A stretch of DNA of 42,401 bases. Source: Chondrus crispus (Eukaryota; Rhodophyta; Florideophyceae; Gigartinales; Gigartinaceae). Positions within the stretch are counted from its first letter, which is position 1. Each line of letters starts with the position of its first letter. A program made the position numbers and the translations under genes. This document shows positions 16,635 through 25,970 of the stretch, piece after piece. The stretch spans positions 185,079-227,479 of the forward strand of contig NW_005179222.1 of NCBI RefSeq assembly GCF_000350225.1, read 5' to 3'. The notes beneath the pieces were generated by a model, which was not told the origin of the DNA, did not search any database, and worked only from the letters and a program-made list of their open reading frames with translations.

Positions 16635-19600
16635 TCAAGCATGAACGTCCGCGTTCACGTTTGAGTTGAGGTCCATGCCGGTGCGTCTCCAGAGGCGTTG
16701 GGCGTAACGAGACACCAACTCCTCCGGGACGTGAGTCCGCGCAGTCCAGGTGGGCGTGTCGTAATCCGCCCACTTGATGAGGAACTCGATAGTTCCGTCT
16801 TTCACATCTCGGTGCTTCAGTAGTCGCTCGAAAGCGTACTGTGTTCCCTCTCTGACCTTGTCGGCAAGGTCAGCTGGGGTTGTTGTGCTCCCCCGCGGCG
16901 CGTCCATCGGCGGTGGCGCGTACACGCAGCGATCTGCGGAGACCCGCTCAGTGACCCCATCGCGATCGATCGTGATAGTTCGGCGGTCGTTCGCGAGGAC
17001 ACGGTAGGGTCCAACCGCCGGGGACGCGAGCTTGTTCGATGTCCTCCCCCCATCGGTGGGGTTGAGGTATACGTACTCTCCGGGACGGAGTCGCGACTTG
17101 ATCCGGCGTATGCGCTTATCGAAGTCGCGCTTGTAGCGAGCCTGCGTCCGACGCAGGCTCCCGTAGGCCTTCTGGATTGTGGAGTCCAAGGTCTTGAGGA
17201 ACTCGGCGCGTTCGTTCCCTCTGTCGGCAGGGGGCGCGTCACCGTCAGCTCGTCGAAGCGAGAACTCCGGCGGTGGCCTGCTGAGCACGAGCTCGAACGG
17301 CGTCGTGCCGGTTGTGCGGTGTACGTGGGAGTTATACGCATACGTAAGCCGCCCCACGTACACGTCCCAGTCATCTTGATGCTCGCCTACGTAGTTGCGT
17401 AGCATCGCAGCGATCGTTCGGTTGTATCGCTCGACTTGCCCGCTCGTCTGGGGATGGTACGCCGATGTGTACATATTAGTAATCCCCAGAACACGGCACG
17501 TGCTGTGGAAGAACTTGGCGTTAAACTGCGGTCCGTTATCCGACAGCAACGTGCGCGGGACGCCGTACTTAAACACCCACGATTCGCAGAACGCAACTGC
17601 GACGGTGTATGCGGTTATCGTGCGTAGCGCAACGACTTGCGTCAGCTTACTGAAGCGGTCCGTAATCACGAGCAGGAACCGTTTTCCTGTCTTTGTCTTG
17701 GGGAGCGGCCCCAAGATATCGATCGCGAGGCTCTCGAGGGGCCTCGTAGCTGGAAACAATCTCAATCGGTTGAGATGTTTCCTCAGCTTGACCCGGTTCA
17801 TCGCGCAGGTTCGACACCCTCGCACCGTGGCTGCGACGTCTGCAGCCAGGTGGGGCCAGTAGTACTCGCGTCGAAGTGAGTAGTACATACGGTTCTGGCC
17901 CGGGTGGCCCGCGATGGCCGGGTTGTGGCACAGGCGAAGGAGTCTGGCGCGGAGCGTCCGAGGCACCACCACCTGAACGATATCAGGGTCGAAGGGGTGT
18001 CTCCGTTTGAGCACCCGTTGGTGGTCCTCGAAGAACGCGAAGTACCGGGACTCTGACTGTCGTGCCAAAACGGTTTGGCAGAAGTCATCCACGCGTTGCT
18101 CCTCGGCTATCTCCTCTATCGTAAGAGGGGCCGGAAGGTCGTCCTGCGGTGGGGCGACCAGGGAGTCGAGCGCGCCAGCCTCGGGGTCTTCGGCGCGCTG
18201 GATGTCGGCGGCGTCGAACTCGTCGTTCTCCTCCCAAAACGAAGTGGGTCCTTGGAGAGCGGGGGCTTCGTCATCGCCTCGCAGTTCGTCGCGCGTCCGT
18301 ACACGCGACCTTGTTCGAGCTTCGGCTTGCTTCCGTGTCGTTACGAAGACATGTACGGCCTGATGATCACAGCTCGTGGTACAAGCGTGGTCCGCGAGCT
18401 CGTTCGATACGTCTCGAACTGTCGTGCCCTCGTCGAAAGTGGGGATGTCGTCATCCACCTCGACGGTGGGGCGAGGGTCATCGGCGACCTTCGGCGACAC
18501 GAGTCGTGACAGGGCATCGGGCACCTGATGCACGCGTCCGGGGCGGTACTGAATGGTGAAATCGTATTCAGCCAGACGTAGCCGCCACCGGGTGAGTCTT
18601 CCGGAACTCTCGGTGAGGAACATGAGCCATCGGAGGGCGTCATGGTCCGTCCGTACGGTGAACTTCGTGCCTTCTACGTACGGCTGTAGTGTGCGGACGG
18701 CCCACACTACGGCGAAGCACTCGCGTTCGGTAGCGCTGTAGTTGCGCTCACTATCGGACAGTGAGTACGACCAATACCCCACGGGGCGCCAGTCGTTCGG
18801 CTCTTCGTGCTCCTGAAGTAAGGTACAGCCGAGTTGGTAGGCACTCGCGTCGGTGTCGATCATGTACGGACGACCGTGCCGGGGCAACGCGAGGATCGGC
18901 GGAGCGATCATGCACTTCTTAAGGTTCTCGAACGCCTGAAGTTGCAGCTCCGTGGGGTTATAGAAATCGGGATCCGAATCCTTGCGCGTCATGTCAGTCA
19001 GACGACGCGCAATCTTAGCGAACGCCTTAACGAATCGGCGGAATACGTTACACGCCCCGAGGAACGAGCGCACTTGCGTCAACGTCCTCGGGAACGTGAA
19101 CGTCTTGAAAGCGTCGGCCGCCGTATCAGTCACGCTCAACTTGCCTGGGGAGATGACGTGCCCCAGGTAGTGCACCTTCGGTCGGAAGAAGCTGCACTTC
19201 TTGAGCTTAAGGGAGATACCGGAACTCCGCAGTAAGCTCAAGACGGTATCGAGATGCCTCGCATGTTCTCCGTGCGTACGGGAGAACACGATCACGTCGT
19301 CGAGATAGACGAGGCATATTTGCCAGCGGACTCCGGAGAGTATTATGTCAAGCGCACGTTGGAAGGTGGCCGGTGCCCCTTTTAATCCAAACGGCATGCG
19401 CAAATGGCGGTACGTACCCATATGTGTCGTGAAGGTAGTCTTATCTCGGTCCTCCGGAGCGACCAGGATCTGCCAATAACCAGAATTGCAGTCCAACGTC
19501 GTAAAGACGGCTGCATCTCCTAACGAGTCGATGCAGTCGTCCATCCGGGGCAGCGGATACGAATCCGCTGCGGTCTTCGCGTTGAGACGTCGGTAGTCCA

Positions 19601-20768
19601 CGCAGAACCGAAGAGAGCCGTCTTTCTTCGGTACGAGCACCACCGGGGACGCCCACTCGGTGCTCGCGGGTTCGATAACCCCTGCGTTCAACATCTTTTT
19701 GACCTCCTTCGCAACCATTTCGCGCATGGCCGGGCCCTTCCGATAGGGCATAGAACGAATCGGTTTCGTTCCCGGTTCGAGGGGGATGCGGTGCTCCGTA
19801 GCTTGGATCGTTCCAAGCGCACCGCTCCACAGACTCGAGTGCTTATGGAGCATCTCGAGTACGTGGCCACGGAGCTTGTCATCGTCGATGTATGACAGGT
19901 CGATCTCTTTTTCCCAATCCATCGGTGGATTTTCGGGATCCTTTTGCTGGTAGAGTACGGTACCCCTCGCCGTCAGTTGGCATGAAGGTGACCGTTCGTC
20001 CCGGTCGACCCCCCTGCCCCCGGCGGTGGTCTTATCGTCGGAGTTGGATCGGCCAACTCCTACCCCACCGACTTGATTGGTCAAGTCGGTCAGGTGTAGC
20101 GCATGCGCGATCCCCTCGGCGACCTTAAGTTCGGGAGTGAGGATCGCGAGGGGGTTGCGCTTCGCGTATCCCACGACGGTGTGCTTCGGAAGCCTCCTTT
20201 CTCGTCGTGAAAAATTCGCGACGATGACGTCGAAGGTCTGATTCGGTAGGACCTCCGCGACGCCATTCGTCAGCCTCACTCCATGTCGGTGTTGGAGTGA
20301 GGGCTTGGGCTCCAGGAACACGAGGCCCCTCCCCGCGGTTGTCACACGCACGCGGGCTTGTGACATCGCGGGGATGGTAACCCAGCGGGCGATTTGGATC
20401 GCTTGCGGGGCCTCCTCGCGTACGTCTGGCCGACCCGTGTGTCGCCCGTGTCGCCTGGTAGGGGGAGTCGACTCCCCCTTTCCGTCGACGATGGCGACGG
20501 AACCGCCTTGGCGTAGCTCCATTCGTTGAGCTTCGATGTCGATACATCGCACGTGCGTATCAATGAAGGCCGTGCCGAGGAGGACCGGCACGGCGAGCTG
20601 GTCCGCGACTACGAACGGAATTCGGTACACCGTGTTCCTCAACCGCACGGCCAGACGGACGACGGCCGAAAGCTTGAGAGGGTTGCTATTCGCGCCTGCT
20701 AGTCTTGGCAGAGGTGCGTCGTGCACGACGTAACGCGTCCAATCGGGGGGAAGGTCGGCCTTCCTCAC
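16635..20768 (-). CDS. Element A Pol: protease remainder, RT, RNase H, integrase, chromodomain
   Basis: The open part begins at a GTG codon two codons after a UAA. Residue numbers from there: RT with TLDCNSGYW (D426) and YLDD at 488-491; RNase H with IDTDAS (D638, D640) and ATERECFAVVWA; integrase zinc ligands H948, H955, C985, C988; catalytic D1017, D1077 and E1113; a GPY-type module at about 1253; and a chromodomain at about 1311-1358 (YAFERLLKHRD, FLIKWADYDTPTW). Chromodomains in this position define chromoviruses and usually steer integration to marked chromatin. The frame is otherwise intact over 1377 residues. The natural start is upstream, since the protease active-site motif lies before the UAA. 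Confidence 0.95.
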   Translation of the reverse strand: MRKADLPPDWTRYVVHDAPLPRLAGANSNPLKLSAVVRLAVRLRNTVYRIPFVVADQLAVPVLLGTAFIDTHVRCIDIEAQRMELRQGGSVAIVDGKGESTPPTRRHGRHTGRPDVREEAPQAIQIARWVTIPAMSQARVRVTTAGRGLVFLEPKPSLQHRHGVRLTNGVAEVLPNQTFDVIVANFSRRERRLPKHTVVGYAKRNPLAILTPELKVAEGIAHALHLTDLTNQVGGVGVGRSNSDDKTTAGGRGVDRDERSPSCQLTARGTVLYQQKDPENPPMDWEKEIDLSYIDDDKLRGHVLEMLHKHSSLWSGALGTIQATEHRIPLEPGTKPIRSMPYRKGPAMREMVAKEVKKMLNAGVIEPASTEWASPVVLVPKKDGSLRFCVDYRRLNAKTAADSYPLPRMDDCIDSLGDAAVFTTLDCNSGYWQILVAPEDRDKTTFTTHMGTYRHLRMPFGLKGAPATFQRALDIILSGVRWQICLVYLDDVIVFSRTHGEHARHLDTVLSLLRSSGISLKLKKCSFFRPKVHYLGHVISPGKLSVTDTAADAFKTFTFPRTLTQVRSFLGACNVFRRFVKAFAKIARRLTDMTRKDSDPDFYNPTELQLQAFENLKKCMIAPPILALPRHGRPYMIDTDASAYQLGCTLLQEHEEPNDWRPVGYWSYSLSDSERNYSATERECFAVVWAVRTLQPYVEGTKFTVRTDHDALRWLMFLTESSGRLTRWRLRLAEYDFTIQYRPGRVHQVPDALSRLVSPKVADDPRPTVEVDDDIPTFDEGTTVRDVSNELADHACTTSCDHQAVHVFVTTRKQAEARTRSRVRTRDELRGDDEAPALQGPTSFWEENDEFDAADIQRAEDPEAGALDSLVAPPQDDLPAPLTIEEIAEEQRVDDFCQTVLARQSESRYFAFFEDHQRVLKRRHPFDPDIVQVVVPRTLRARLLRLCHNPAIAGHPGQNRMYYSLRREYYWPHLAADVAATVRGCRTCAMNRVKLRKHLNRLRLFPATRPLESLAIDILGPLPKTKTGKRFLLVITDRFSKLTQVVALRTITAYTVAVAFCESWVFKYGVPRTLLSDNGPQFNAKFFHSTCRVLGITNMYTSAYHPQTSGQVERYNRTIAAMLRNYVGEHQDDWDVYVGRLTYAYNSHVHRTTGTTPFELVLSRPPPEFSLRRADGDAPPADRGNERAEFLKTLDSTIQKAYGSLRRTQARYKRDFDKRIRRIKSRLRPGEYVYLNPTDGGRTSNKLASPAVGPYRVLANDRRTITIDRDGVTERVSADRCVYAPPPMDAPRGSTTTPADLADKVREGTQYAFERLLKHRDVKDGTIEFLIKWADYDTPTWTARTHVPEELVSRYAQRLWRRTGMDLNSNVNADVHA

Positions 20769-20774
20769 CAGATT

Positions 20775-21215
20775 TTACCCCGAGCACGTATCAACGGCGA
20801 TCGTGCGGGGTTTAAATGCATTTCGCTCTGTGGCTATCGAGCCGAGGACGTTGTAAATCTTCGACGTCATAAGGCAAATGACGCCGTCGACAACCTTCGG
20901 GGCGGCCTTATCGGTGAGGTCGTTCCGCCGGGGCCTTCGATTCCGGTGCTGGCCCCGCTTGCGTTTCCTTCTCCCCCTTTCTTGTGGCGTCCGCGGATCA
21001 GTGACGCCCCCCGGATTATTCGAGTCCGTACGACACGGACCCTTCTCTGGCGACCTTGGGCTCGCGGGAGTCAGGGTGTCGACCGAATCTTTTCGGTCGT
21101 CGTTGCCCCCGTCGCCATTGTGACGCCTCACCGGGACGTCGGCTGTCCCGGTGTCTTGTCCTCCTAACGTCGGGCCTTCGGAGGCCTCGACGTGCGCTCC
21201 CTCCTGTATCGGCAT
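20775..21215 (-). CDS. Element A Pol N-terminus with the protease active-site motif, ending at a premature UAA
   Basis: This is the same frame as the 1377-residue pol frame, only three codons apart from its first listed codon. It ends VDTCSG followed by UAA at 20775-20777, then NLVRKADLPP in the pol frame. Retropepsins have D-T/S-G here, so both the Cys and the stop look like mutations in one short region. The N-terminal part is Arg/Gly-rich and disordered. The true start may be 21215 (ATG) or further upstream, through a shift from the gag frame, which ends at 21356 in another frame. Confidence 0.75.
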   Translation of the reverse strand: MPIQEGAHVEASEGPTLGGQDTGTADVPVRRHNGDGGNDDRKDSVDTLTPASPRSPEKGPCRTDSNNPGGVTDPRTPQERGRRKRKRGQHRNRRPRRNDLTDKAAPKVVDGVICLMTSKIYNVLGSIATERNAFKPRTIAVDTCSG

Positions 21216-21355
21216 TACAGAAGCTCCCGTGCTCGCCTCCGGTAGCGGGGGATGTATTATCGGACAATACCCCCCGTGTCCTTGGCGAGCACGCGGGGTC
21301 GGGTCTAGTTCGTGGGGAAAAGAAGGCTCAGGCGACCGCGTGTACGTAACTGTCT

Positions 21356-22171
21356 TTACCCTTTTTTCGAACTACCCGTGCTATCGGAGCTAACCTCCTG
21401 GTTATCGACGGCCAGGTCTTCTTCGGGTAGCCGGCCGCGTGGGTCGGGAAGATTCCTCAACTGCGGCTCAGCCGCCCTGGCGAAGTATTCGGGTACTTCC
21501 GGGCCTTGACCTGCGGCGTCCGGTCGTCGCAGGATATGGGGGACGAAGCGAGTCGGCTCTCCTTCGTTCCCCTCCGTGGGTAGAGGGTACGGATCCTCTA
21601 CCCAGTCTTGCAGGTACATTATCGCATTTTGTACCTGTTGGGGTAACCGAGAACGGTGTCGGTCCCCTCTTTCTTCTTGTCGAGGGTACCTTGTGTCCGC
21701 CTGCCTGTAGGCGGGTCGATCCCGACGATCGACTTCGTTACGACGGTACCCGCCTCCACGGGAGGCGAAGCGTGCGCCCCCACCAGATCGGTTCGGGAAA
21801 CCTTGACGCGTGGGACGGCCCTCGCCCGCCGCTTGCCGGAGGAGATTACGCGCACCGGGGCGCGTCTCCATCTGGTAGCGGTAGTTCCTGTACGCCGTGA
21901 ACATTCGTTGTTCCGGCGACAGGAACGGGCACGCGTACATGGCATGCCCGTACGTACGGCATAGCCAGCACACGTACGCGCTGCCGTCCGTTGAGGCGAA
22001 GGTCGCCGCGTGCCGCGCCTCCTCATCGGTGAGGAGGGGCACACGAGGCGCTTCGCCTCCTGCATCTCGGTTCGAGATGTCGAGCTCTGCGACCCGGGGG
22101 TCCGTACCCCTTGCCACTCTTGGAGTGGCCGCGAACGCGGTCGCGTAACTCGATGTCGATCCGGTCGACAT
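21356..22171 (-). CDS. Element A nucleocapsid part of Gag with CCHC zinc knuckle
   Basis: A perfect CX2CX4HX4C knuckle, CWLCRTYGHAMYAC, is at residues 68-81, followed by an Arg/Gly-rich stretch and an acidic tail. The frame is the same as that of the capsid frame upstream. The two are separated only by a UAG and 21 sense codons before this ATG, so they are one gag gene in two pieces. Knuckles of this kind bind genomic RNA during packaging. Confidence 0.85.
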   Translation of the reverse strand: MSTGSTSSYATAFAATPRVARGTDPRVAELDISNRDAGGEAPRVPLLTDEEARHAATFASTDGSAYVCWLCRTYGHAMYACPFLSPEQRMFTAYRNYRYQMETRPGARNLLRQAAGEGRPTRQGFPNRSGGGARFASRGGGYRRNEVDRRDRPAYRQADTRYPRQEERGDRHRSRLPQQVQNAIMYLQDWVEDPYPLPTEGNEGEPTRFVPHILRRPDAAGQGPEVPEYFARAAEPQLRNLPDPRGRLPEEDLAVDNQEVSSDSTGSSKKG

Positions 22172-22234
22172 CGGTGAGGGGGGTCGAGCCCCTACTGGCC
22201 CTGCTCCTTGCGTAATGAGGATAGGGTCGGCCTG

Positions 22235-23926
22235 CTACAAATCCTCCCCGACATGGAGGGTAGAGGCGGGCGAACTTGTTGCGGCGGACTTCGTAGTCCT
22301 GCCAGCCCTCCCTGCCGGTTTCGAATCCGGCAGAGGTAAACCGCACCGAGCGCGGTACGTTGTACCTTCCGCCGTGGCGATACGGCGGATAGTCGGAAGA
22401 TCGGTCTTCTGACTGCCTGGCAGCCTTTGCACAGTTTCGGATACTGCGGCACGGGTTGCCGGTGCAAGTCCCCGCACGAAGTAGTGCGCGAGGGCCTGTT
22501 CGGAGAAGACTGCCGTGCATCGGAACGCAGCAGTCTCGAGGCGGTCAGCAAACGTGCTTTCCGTCTCATGTGATTGCTGTCGCGCCGTAGCGACAGCGTC
22601 GTACGCTTCACCTAACACGTCTTCCGTGAGGTAGCGTTTCAAGAATTGATTCACGAGCCCCGGCCAGCTCACGTCGTCATGGAGCTGGCCGGCACGGAGG
22701 CCACGCATCGTATAACTCGTATACAGGCGCTCCGCGTCGCGCTCGAGGAAGTGCGCGAGGACTCGTACCGCAACACCTTCGGTCAGGTGTTGCGAGTTGA
22801 AGGTGATTCGGATATCCTTCAAGAACGGCAGCAGCTGGATCGGGTCGGTACCGTCGAAGCTGCGCATCGTGGGACGGATCCCACGACAGCGTTGGACGTA
22901 CTTCGCAATCCGTCCCGCGTCACCCGAGGTAACGAGCCTCGAGGTGTTATCCAAGCGGTACATACGATAGTCAGCAACGGCGCTGAACTCTTGGATCATC
23001 GTATGTACCGGCTCGAGCCCGGGTTCAGCGGGACCCAGCGTGCCGAAGGAGGTAACCGGTAGCGTGCGAACGTCTACCGGACCTGGATGCTCGGCGTAAC
23101 TTGCCGGCGGGTAGCCGCCCCAGCGGGGATCGACGGGGAACATCGGTTCTCCGGATCCGCGGGCGGCTCTTCCACGGTCCTGTTCGTCCGCGTACGATAC
23201 GCGGTCTACTTGGCGCCTACTTTCGGCGATAGGCTGCAAGGCTTGGGTCTCAGACGCGAAGTTCGCGTCTATCGGAGGACGGCTTCCTTCTGCAGTCCGA
23301 CTAGTAGCGACACCAGTCGGACGCCAACCTTCGGGGGCGGCGGCGCTCGGAGGTACGGTACCACCGGGCCCTCTCGAGGGGGCACCGGGTAGCCTTTCGG
23401 CCATGGTACGTTCCATGTCACGAGCACGCCGACGAGTAGCGTCGAGCTCAGCAGAGAGGTGCGCGAACGCACCCAATTGCTCTGCGGACGGAGAGGTTTG
23501 GTCCTTGGGTCGTCTCACCGAGGTCGGCCTCTCAGGACGACCATGCCCGGACGGTCCGGGCGAGGCGAAACGGGAGTCTTCGACGAGCACTATCGGCGAG
23601 TGTAACTCGTCGATCAGTGCTCGGAGATTCTCTAAGGACTGCGTCACTCTATCGAACCTCCCTTCACGCAGGGAGCGGAGTTCGGCCATACATCGAGTGT
23701 ATACATGGTCCGATACATCGATCCGAAGGGAAGTACGAACTTCCTCGATGTATTCGGCTATGCGTTCGAACATCGCCGCCGCTCTTTCCTCGGAGGATCC
23801 GAGCGACGGTTCGCGGTCACGAGGACCTGCGTCGCCGTCACCCGACGGGGCGGATGGGGACTGCACAGTGGCCGGACTCAGATCCGCCGCTTCTGAGCGG
23901 ATCGAGGGCTCGAGCTCCTGGCTCAT
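22235..23926 (-). CDS. Element A Gag (matrix/capsid part), 563 aa
   Basis: It starts at an ATG about 80 bp inside the 5' LTR, as expected for gag. The N-terminal third has a helical, probably coiled-coil segment (about 45-110) and a second at 150-180. The middle is disordered. Residues about 350-530 fit a retrotransposon Gag capsid domain (RSFDGTDPIQLLPFLKDI, WPGLVNQFLKRYL, TFADRLETAAF, HYFVRGLAPATR). It ends at UAG (22235-22237), and CAG is the next codon, with the nucleocapsid following in frame. A CAG-to-TAG mutation or programmed stop readthrough would both explain this. Confidence 0.9.
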   Translation of the reverse strand: MSQELEPSIRSEAADLSPATVQSPSAPSGDGDAGPRDREPSLGSSEERAAAMFERIAEYIEEVRTSLRIDVSDHVYTRCMAELRSLREGRFDRVTQSLENLRALIDELHSPIVLVEDSRFASPGPSGHGRPERPTSVRRPKDQTSPSAEQLGAFAHLSAELDATRRRARDMERTMAERLPGAPSRGPGGTVPPSAAAPEGWRPTGVATSRTAEGSRPPIDANFASETQALQPIAESRRQVDRVSYADEQDRGRAARGSGEPMFPVDPRWGGYPPASYAEHPGPVDVRTLPVTSFGTLGPAEPGLEPVHTMIQEFSAVADYRMYRLDNTSRLVTSGDAGRIAKYVQRCRGIRPTMRSFDGTDPIQLLPFLKDIRITFNSQHLTEGVAVRVLAHFLERDAERLYTSYTMRGLRAGQLHDDVSWPGLVNQFLKRYLTEDVLGEAYDAVATARQQSHETESTFADRLETAAFRCTAVFSEQALAHYFVRGLAPATRAAVSETVQRLPGSQKTDLPTIRRIATAEGTTYRARCGLPLPDSKPAGRAGRTTKSAATSSPASTLHVGEDL

Positions 23927-23988
23927 CTCGACACAATCGGTTCGCGGAGGGAAGTGGAAGTCTTCTCGGAGATCGGAATCCAGGGTCT

Positions 23989-24006
23989 TCTAGGTCGGGA
24001 GACCAC
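23989..24006 (-). other. Primer-binding-site candidate of element A
   Basis: On the minus strand, the first bases after the 5' LTR are G then TGGTCTCCCGACC. A TGG start right after the LTR is what a tRNA 3' CCA end would pair with. The tRNA is not identified. Confidence 0.5.
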
Positions 24007-24614
24007 TGTAGCATAAACACCCCCGCGTAGAGGGGTGTATGCGTCCAGTCCTATAGACCTCGGATCGCCGAGAACGGGATGAAGCACCACTCACACACGA
24101 GACCGGGCGCGGGCCCTGGTAGCAGTGTGGTAGAGCGCAGTCGGGTCCGACGCGCGCACACGCGAGCGGATCTACGCCTCGACGCCCCGGTGCGATACTG
24201 GTAGACGATCCAGTACCGACGGGCGGAGGCGGATCCGGGCTCGCTCGCGTGCTGGCGCGTCCTTGCCCGCGCGGTCCCTTGCCTAGAACGGACTAGAGTA
24301 GGCCGGTCGTTCTAGTAGAGTAAGCGGCAGAGCTCCCCTAGACGGAGAGTCGTGGACAAGCTCGTGCTTGTCCTTTTTCTCCGTCGTCGGTCGCTCGCGT
24401 ATTTAATGTACAAAGTATTCTATCATAACACTACAGTACCGACGTACTGTAGGGGGCTACTGTAGTGCGGGTCAGCCTGCACTGTAGCGCTGTCAGGCAT
24501 CGGGCTGACAGTACACGTGCGTGTCGCGCACACGTGTGGGTCCGTACTGTAGAGCTCCGGCTCTACAGTGCGGGATCCAATCTAGATCTAAATCTAGTTT
24601 GCCGTTATACCACA
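24007..24614 (-). repeat. 5' LTR of element A (608 bp)
   Basis: It matches 11794-12401 with about nine substitutions by eye, including one in the second stem of the hairpin chain that turns a Watson-Crick pair into a possible G-U pair. It is followed at once by Copia-4 sequence at 24615. Confidence 0.92.
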
Positions 24615-25960
24615 CTGATGATGATCAAACGAGGTTTAAAGCCCGTTCCGTCATCGGTTGACATCGGGATAAGCTCAAACAATTCACGGTGCCTTCCTCA
24701 CAAACTCTCCAACCCGCATCCGTTCGACCTCTGCTCGCCATCGATTCGATGTATGGATTCAATGTTTGGGCGGCCGATGTCCGTCAAGCATACTTGCAAT
24801 CAGCCGAGCCATTGATGAGGGAGATATTAATCAGAAGCCCACTCCCCGAAATTGAACTGGACGCGTCTCATTGTCTTCACCTTCTTCGACCCTTGTATGG
24901 ATTGTGTGAGTCTGGGGATTTACGGCACGTAACTCTGGACGCCCATCACCGTAACGAACTTGGAATGGAACCTATATGTATGGACCCTGAGTTGTACGTC
25001 TGGATTGTTGATGGTCTACTCAAAGGTCAATCTGGCAGTTATGTGGATGACATAATGAGAGCTGGGGGTGCTGATTTCAAAGTGCATGCGAAGAAGACTG
25101 CTGAAACCTTTGAAATGGCCACTGACGAGAAACCTCCGTGGGACTTGAAAGGTTTTCGTCTTGATATGAGCAAGTACAGCACACGCACTCTTGACCAAAA
25201 CAGCCACCTGAACACGATAAGGCCAATGAGTTCTGATTCCAAATGGTTTGATTTGCCTCGCTCCGTATGAAGCTTTCTTAGCTAACGCATACTAGCCTGA
25301 CTGCGCCTTCGAAGTCTCGCAGATGGCCCAGGTTACGAAGGATATGTTCAAAAAGGACAAGAAACCCTTCATTAAGAGGTGCAACAAGTTGGTAAGGCAT
25401 GTTCATGAGAACAAGATCAAGATCGCATTTCCGAACCTGGACAAGGACTCACTCAAAGTTGTGGGATTTTCAGACGCATCTTTTGCCGGAAATAAGGACA
25501 ATACTTCTCAACTCCGGTAAATAAGTTTTTTGCCGATGAGAGAGATGCTCCCGTGCCCATTATCTTCAAGTCCTACAAAGCCCGTCGAGTAACGAGATCC
25601 GTGATGGCTGCAGAAGTTATCTGTTTCAGCGATAGTTTCAATGCCTGCTACAAACTCGCGTGTGATTTGAAGCCCACGATTCAAAATAGAGAAGTCACTA
25701 TTCAGTTGTACACTGATAGTAAGTCCCTTTTAGACGTGATATCAGAGGAGACTCGGTCTTCGCAGAAGCGCCTCATGTTAGACATTGCAGCAGCTCGTGA
25801 AGGTTTTCAGAAGAAAGGCATAGGCGATATTGGTTTTGTGAAGAGTGATGACAACATTGCAGATGCTTTGACAAAGAAGATGAGCCAAAGGGCTTTAATA
25901 GAGGTGGTACTCAGTGGAAGACTTCTGGTTAAGCCAGAGCAATGGATAATTCGGATCTAA
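24615..25960 (+). pseudogene. Copia-4: decayed RT and RNase H of a distinct Copia lineage
   Basis: The first codons after the LTR read DDDQTRFKARSVIG, then TGA (24659-24661), then HRDKLKQFTVPSSQTLQPAS, DVRQAYLQSAEPL, LLRPLYGLCESGD and YVDD. The frame breaks at 25268 and resumes with FSDASFAGNKD in another frame. It resumes again at 25553 with RNase H-like VMAAEVICFSDS, LYTDSKSLLDV and NIADALTKK, ending naturally at 25960 (PEQWI and stop). The style of motifs differs from Copia-1, -2 and -3. Gag, protease and integrase are absent, and the 5' edge is the LTR of element A. Confidence 0.85.
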
Positions 25961-25970
25961 TTCTACTGGA

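Larger units (their letters stand above)
11794..24614 (-). mobile_element. Element A: complete 12.8-kb Ty3/Gypsy chromovirus with an extra antisense gene
   Basis: Two 608-bp LTRs enclose, in minus-strand order, a primer-binding-site candidate, gag, a CCHC nucleocapsid frame, protease, RT, RNase H, integrase and chromodomain. A 736-codon gene on the plus strand lies between pol and the 3' LTR. The LTRs differ at about nine positions, so the insertion is not brand new. Two in-frame stops (UAG in gag at 22235-22237, UAA in protease at 20775-20777) and a DTC in place of DTG suggest this copy is defective unless the stops are read through. The five bases flanking the outer ends are GGTAA (left) and CTGAT (right), so there is no matching target duplication and the two flanks belong to different Copia elements. 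Confidence 0.92.
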
